In this document: positions 7,470 to 10,279 of the stretch, in pieces | Layout: the number at the start of each line of letters is the position of its first letter | How positions within the stretch are numbered: the first letter of the stretch is position 1 | From: a bacterium | Lineage (GTDB): Bacteria > UBA8248 | Length of the DNA stretch: 10,279 nt | NCBI GenBank assembly: GCA_027622355.1 | Contig: JAQBZT010000078.1 | Span: 1-10,279, forward strand | Reading direction: 5' to 3' | Notes under the pieces: model-generated | What the model was told of the DNA's origin: nothing | What the model saw: only the letters and a program-made list of their open reading frames with translations | Database searches by the model: none | Made by a program: the position numbers and the translations under genes

Positions 7470-7497
7470 AGTATACGATTTTTGGGGCCAAAAACAA
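7470..7497 (-). promoter_or_regulatory. Likely promoter of the transporter operon, with a palindrome in its spacer
   Basis: On the minus strand TTGTTT (7497-7492) and TATACT (7475-7470) are 16 bases apart; the -10 matches the sigma-70 consensus at 5 of 6 positions and the -35 at 3 of 6. Between them lies an inverted repeat, TTTTTGG and CCAAAAA with a two-base centre (7494-7479), which could be an operator. The local AT-richness stands out from the GC-rich surroundings. The predicted leader to the GTG start is roughly 130 bases. In the rest of 7330-7589 I see a second copy of the GGGGAGGAAG ribosome-site sequence (7369-7378) and nothing else clear. Confidence 0.5.
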
Positions 7498-7589
7498 AAC
7501 TTCCCATCTTATTGATTTCAGGCTATTTACTCTTTTATCGATCCGGCCCCTTCCCCTTCCTGCCCAAAACCATCTCTTGTCCCCCCCTC

Positions 7590-7618
7590 AAAAAAACGGG
7601 GTCCCCGAAGGGACCCCG
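7590..7618 (-). terminator. Rho-independent terminator of leuA
   Basis: A perfect nine-base-pair stem, CGGGGTCCC / GGGACCCCG, closes a TTCG tetraloop and is followed on the minus strand by seven T residues. It starts 21 bases after the leuA stop. A smaller hairpin, GATTCC / GGAATC with a seven-base loop (7622-7640), lies between and begins within the stop codon. This is a textbook strong terminator, and it makes leuA and the transporter operon separate transcription units. Confidence 0.93.
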
Positions 7619-7639
7619 CCTGATTCCGTCTGAGGGAAT

Positions 7640-9298
7640 CTAACTCTTTTTGGGCTTTCGCGATGTTTTCCGCTTCACGGATTTCCCGGCCGCCTTCTTC
7701 GCGGCTTTCTTCACCTTCGCCAAATCGCCATTCTTGAGACGTTGGGAGAGCATGTACTTGTTCACGGCGCTGACGTAGGCGCGGGCCCCGGCCTCGACCG
7801 TATCAATGCTCGCGCTGTGGCCGGCCACCTGCACCCCATCGCTGAACTCGACCACCAGGTTCACCTCGGCCATCGCATCCCGGCCCCGGGTGACCGCCTG
7901 AACGGAAAAATCCTGGAGCGAGCCGTTCACCCCCACGATCTTGTTGATCGCGTTGATGGCCGCTTCGACCGGACCGTTCCCGTCGCCCGTCTCGGTGCGG
8001 GCGGTCGCGCCCTCCTTCAGGGTGATCGTCGCCTGTGAGGCGGGCTCGGTCCCGGTGGAGGTCGTCACCTGGAGATGCTCGATCTGGAAGTAGGTGTCTC
8101 CCTCGGAGGCCCGGCGCGCCTGAAGAAGCATGATGAGGTCCTCGTCGTAGACCTCCTTCTTCTTGTCGGCCAGATCGATAAACCGCAGATAGATGGCGGA
8201 AATCTCATCGCGGTCCATCTTGAAGCCGAGCTGCTCGTAGCGCTTTCTGAGCCCGGCGCGGCCCGAGTGCTTCCCCAAAACAAGGGTGTTCGAGGGCCGC
8301 CCCACCGACTGCGGCGTCATGATCTCGTAGGTAATCGCCTTGGAGATGACGCCGTGCTGATGGATGCCGGCCTCGTGCGCAAAGGCGTTCTTCCCGACAA
8401 TCGCCTTGTTGGGCTGGACTTTCACCCCCGTCATCGCCGTCAGGAGACGGCTCGTGGGGTAAATCTCCTTCGTCTTGATGCCGGTCTTGAAATCGAGGAC
8501 ATCGCCGCGCGTCTTGAGCGCCATCACGAACTCCTCGAGCGAGGCGTTTCCGGCCCGCTCGCCGATTCCGTTGATGGTGCACTCTACCTGCCGCACGCCG
8601 CACTCGACCGCAACGATGCTGTTCGCCACGGCGAGGCCCAGATCGTTGTGGCAGTGGGCGCTGAAGATCACCTCATCGTAGGCGGGAATTTTCTCAAAGA
8701 TGTGCTCCCAGAACCGCTTGAACTCGGAGGGAACGATATAGCCCACCGTATCGGGAAGATTCACCGTGGTCGCCCCCTCGGCGATGGCGATCCGCGCCGC
8801 CTCGGCGAGAAAGTCCCAGTCCGCGCGGGTGGCGTCCTCGGCGCTCCACTCCACATCGTCGCAGAGGCTCCGGGCGTGGCGCACGGACGCGGCCACCTCC
8901 TTGAGGAGCTCGGCCCGCGTCATCCGGAGCTTGTGCTTGAGGTGAATGTCCGATGCGGCGATGAAGGTGTGGATGCGGGGCCGCTTTGCGTGGCGCACCG
9001 CCTCCCAGCACCGATCGATGTCGCCCCGCGCCGATCGCGAAAGGCCCGCGACGGTCACCTTGGTCACCGCCTTGGCGACTTCCTTGACGGATTCAAACTC
9101 CTCGTTCGAGGCGATGGGAAAACCCGCCTCAATGATGTCCACGCCGAGCTTTTCGAGCTGGCGGGCGATCTCGATTTTCTGGAAATGATCCATGCTGCAG
9201 CCGGGGGACTGCTCCCCGTCGCGGAGGGTGGTATCGAAGATGCGGACCCGGTTGGTCTGCTTGGATTTCGATGGGGTTTTGCTTGGCTTGCCTGACAT
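7640..9298 (-). CDS. leuA: 2-isopropylmalate synthase LeuA, with lysine-rich C-terminal tail
   Basis: LeuA condenses acetyl-CoA with 2-oxoisovalerate to give 2-isopropylmalate, the committed step of leucine synthesis in the cytoplasm. The 552-residue protein has the TIM-barrel catalytic domain with FDTTLRDGEQSPG at 21-33 (metal-binding D22), the metal-binding HCHNDLGLA at 215-223 and NGIGERAGN at 243-251. NAFAHEAGIHQHGV at 304-317 lies in the linking subdomain. A LeuA_dimer regulatory domain from about residue 402 to 520, with VTRGRDAMAEV and the closing ARAYVSAVNKY, is where leucine feedback normally acts. The long form with this domain argues for LeuA rather than homocitrate synthase; citramalate synthase is less likely but not excluded. 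The start is ATG at 9298 with GGGAG ten bases upstream. Oddly, both ends are basic: residues 1-19 are rich in K and S, and 528-552 hold 11 lysines and 2 arginines with no acidic residue. Confidence 0.95.
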   Translation of the reverse strand: MSGKPSKTPSKSKQTNRVRIFDTTLRDGEQSPGCSMDHFQKIEIARQLEKLGVDIIEAGFPIASNEEFESVKEVAKAVTKVTVAGLSRSARGDIDRCWEAVRHAKRPRIHTFIAASDIHLKHKLRMTRAELLKEVAASVRHARSLCDDVEWSAEDATRADWDFLAEAARIAIAEGATTVNLPDTVGYIVPSEFKRFWEHIFEKIPAYDEVIFSAHCHNDLGLAVANSIVAVECGVRQVECTINGIGERAGNASLEEFVMALKTRGDVLDFKTGIKTKEIYPTSRLLTAMTGVKVQPNKAIVGKNAFAHEAGIHQHGVISKAITYEIMTPQSVGRPSNTLVLGKHSGRAGLRKRYEQLGFKMDRDEISAIYLRFIDLADKKKEVYDEDLIMLLQARRASEGDTYFQIEHLQVTTSTGTEPASQATITLKEGATARTETGDGNGPVEAAINAINKIVGVNGSLQDFSVQAVTRGRDAMAEVNLVVEFSDGVQVAGHSASIDTVEAGARAYVSAVNKYMLSQRLKNGDLAKVKKAAKKAAGKSVKRKTSRKPKKS

Positions 9299-9381
9299 GA
9301 CTCACTGGCTCCCAGGAAAAATGAAAAACATTTTCTCCGGCCGGGGGGCTGTATCCATTCGCCGCCCGCGCCGCGCGGAAG

Positions 9382-9512
9382 GGTCCTTTCGGACCCGGTT
9401 AAGAAACCGGCTCCTGGGCCGCCAGCGATATTTGGGGCGATCTGGATTCGCCCCGGATCCTCCTCTGATCCGACCGGTGCTTCAATTTTCGCTCCAAGGA
9501 GCCGGCCCTTGG
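9382..9512 (-). other. Series of five short hairpins in the leuA upstream region
   Basis: Within the 346-base gene-free stretch 9299-9644 five perfect stems follow one another in transcription order: CCAAGG/CCTTGG (9512-9494), CGGATC/GATCCG (9472-9454), GGGGCGA/TCGCCCC (9454-9434), CCGGTT/AACCGG with a TCTT loop (9411-9396), and GGGTCC/GGACCC with a GAAA loop (9397-9382). The last two share two bases and cannot both form fully. None has a T-tract. I found no T-box core sequence and no obvious leucine-rich leader peptide. Whether this is a regulatory leader is inference. Confidence 0.45.
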
Positions 9513-9527
9513 GCAGGCCAAACCCCG

Positions 9528-9550
9528 AAAAATGCGGAGAGGCCTCCGCA
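9528..9550 (-). terminator. Rho-independent terminator downstream of the dehydrogenase gene
   Basis: A perfect seven-base-pair stem, TGCGGAG / CTCCGCA, with a four-base loop is followed on the minus strand by five T residues. It lies about 95 bases after the dehydrogenase stop codon at 9645. It most simply ends that upstream transcript; its closeness to a promoter-like pair just upstream leaves open a role as an attenuator for leuA. Confidence 0.7.
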
Positions 9551-9565
9551 ATCACTTCTTCTTTT

Positions 9566-9594
9566 CTTATCGTCCAACCCGGCTCCGAGGTCAA
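9566..9594 (-). promoter_or_regulatory. Candidate sigma-70 promoter upstream of leuA
   Basis: On the minus strand TTGACC (9594-9589, 5 of 6 matches to the -35 consensus) and GATAAG (9571-9566, 4 of 6 matches to the -10) are separated by the ideal 17 bases. The expected start point near 9559 would give a leader of about 260 bases, and the transcript would meet the terminator-like hairpin almost at once. That placement makes this promoter less certain, or points to attenuation. Confidence 0.35.
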
Positions 9595-9644
9595 GCCCAG
9601 GCCCCGAAAAATAGCGCAGAACCCATGATCTTCGGGGGTTTTTC

Positions 9645-10279
9645 CTACATCGCGCTCTGTCCCCCATCGAGCACCAGGGCGGCGCCCGTCATGTAGCTTG
9701 AGGCATCGCTCGCCAGGAACACCGCCGCCCCGGCCATATCCTCCGGCAGGCCGACCCGGCCCATCGGGATATGGGTCTTGATCATCCGCTCGCCCGCCTC
9801 GGACTCGAACATCCCCTGGTTGATGTCGGTGCGCACATAGCCCGGCGCCAGCGCGTTCACCCGGATCCCGAATCTCGCCCACTCGAGGGCCAGCGTCTTC
9901 GTCAGCTGGAGGAGCCCCCCCTTGCTCGCCGTATACGCCGAGAGCATCTTGACGCCGATCATCCCGGCCACCGAGGCCACGTTCACGATCACCCCGCTCT
10001 TGCGCTCGATCATCTGCTCCCCCACCGCCTGGCACATCAAAAACGCGCCCCGCAGATTCGTGGCCATCACCTCGTCCCAATCGGCCAGCGGCAGATCGAC
10101 CGCCCAGCCCATGCCGCTCACCCCGCTGTTGTTCACCAAAATATCGACGGCGCCCAGCTCCCCGGTCGCCCGCCGGACCGCTTCCGTGACACTCTCGGGC
10201 AACGACAGATCGAGGGGGATGGCCGCTGCGGCGCGGCCCAGCGCGCGGATCTCGCCGGCCGCCGCCTCGAGCTTCTCCA
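9645..10279 (-). CDS. Short-chain dehydrogenase/reductase, N-terminus cut by right edge
   Basis: The visible 210 residues are the central and C-terminal part of a classical SDR, an NAD(P)-dependent oxidoreductase of about 250 residues. The glycine-rich cofactor loop lies beyond the edge. Visible motifs in order are LDLS, VDILVNNSGVSG (the NNAG motif as NNSG), ATNLRGAF with the structural asparagine, the catalytic serine in VNVASVAG, the catalytic YTASKGG (Y-x-x-x-K), and RVNALAPGYVRTDIN. The C-terminal VGLPEDMAGAAVFLASDASSYMTGAALVLDGG is the usual family ending. The pattern resembles FabG and the glucose or gluconate dehydrogenases; the substrate cannot be assigned. A terminator follows the stop, so this gene is probably not cotranscribed with leuA. 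The frame runs open to the edge and its start is outside the window. Confidence 0.92.
   Translation of the reverse strand, partial: EKLEAAAGEIRALGRAAAAIPLDLSLPESVTEAVRRATGELGAVDILVNNSGVSGMGWAVDLPLADWDEVMATNLRGAFLMCQAVGEQMIERKSGVIVNVASVAGMIGVKMLSAYTASKGGLLQLTKTLALEWARFGIRVNALAPGYVRTDINQGMFESEAGERMIKTHIPMGRVGLPEDMAGAAVFLASDASSYMTGAALVLDGGQSAM

Noticed and set aside
8075..9295. A plus-strand open frame of about 400 codons opposite leuA.
   Set aside because: It mirrors the leuA codons, has no recognisable domain, and leuA has unambiguous catalytic motifs.
9299..9644. A T-box riboswitch or a leucine attenuator peptide upstream of leuA.
   Set aside because: I searched by eye for the TGGNACCGCG core and for a short frame with runs of leucine codons and found neither.
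9064..10080. A minus-strand open frame of 338 codons bridging the dehydrogenase and leuA.
   Set aside because: It is out of frame with both recognised genes, runs through a terminator and a hairpin-rich gap, and its product is low-complexity and rich in G, R and D.
1..10279. Mobile elements, CRISPR arrays, tRNA or rRNA genes, toxin-antitoxin or defence genes.
   Set aside because: No transposase, terminal repeats, regularly spaced repeats, tRNA-like sequence or defence domain could be seen on either strand.

Overview
The window is GC-rich bacterial DNA. All eight supported protein genes lie on the minus strand, so transcription runs from right to left, and the plus-strand reading frames look like shadows. 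The sequence does not name the organism. A complete HAAT-type amino-acid ABC transporter, a long-form LeuA, GC-rich codon use and several TTG/GTG starts would fit a free-living proteobacterium-like or related metagenomic lineage, but that is inference.

Layout in transcription order: (1) 10279-9645, a short-chain dehydrogenase/reductase whose N-terminus lies beyond the right edge, with a rho-independent terminator just downstream. (2) 9644-9299, a 346-base gene-free stretch with a promoter-like pair, that terminator, and five short GC-rich hairpins ahead of leuA. (3) 9298-7640, leuA (2-isopropylmalate synthase) with an unusual lysine-rich tail, closed by a strong UUCG-loop terminator. (4) 7639-7330, a 310-base gene-free stretch with the likely promoter and leader of the transporter operon. 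(5) 7329-2688, a five-gene branched-chain-amino-acid-type (HAAT) ABC transporter in the usual order: binding protein, LivH, LivM, LivG, LivF. The last four genes are tightly packed; two hairpins separate the binding protein gene from livH. (6) 2492-1422, mnmA (tRNA 2-thiouridylase). (7) 1287-679, a membrane methyltransferase of the isoprenylcysteine/phospholipid methyltransferase type. (8) 485-1, a class I SAM-dependent methyltransferase cut by the left edge.

The functional theme is clearest in the middle. leuA makes the committed intermediate of leucine synthesis, and the adjacent operon encodes an importer of the family that takes up leucine, isoleucine, valine and related compounds. They are separate transcription units, so the link is by position rather than by a shared operon. 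The mnmA and two methyltransferase genes look like ordinary chromosomal neighbours. I found no mobile element, CRISPR array, tRNA, rRNA or defence system. The less ordinary signals are small: the LeuA tail, the overlapping hairpins before leuA, an 11-base-period DnaA-box-like repeat before mnmA, and a palindrome between the -35 and -10 of the transporter promoter.
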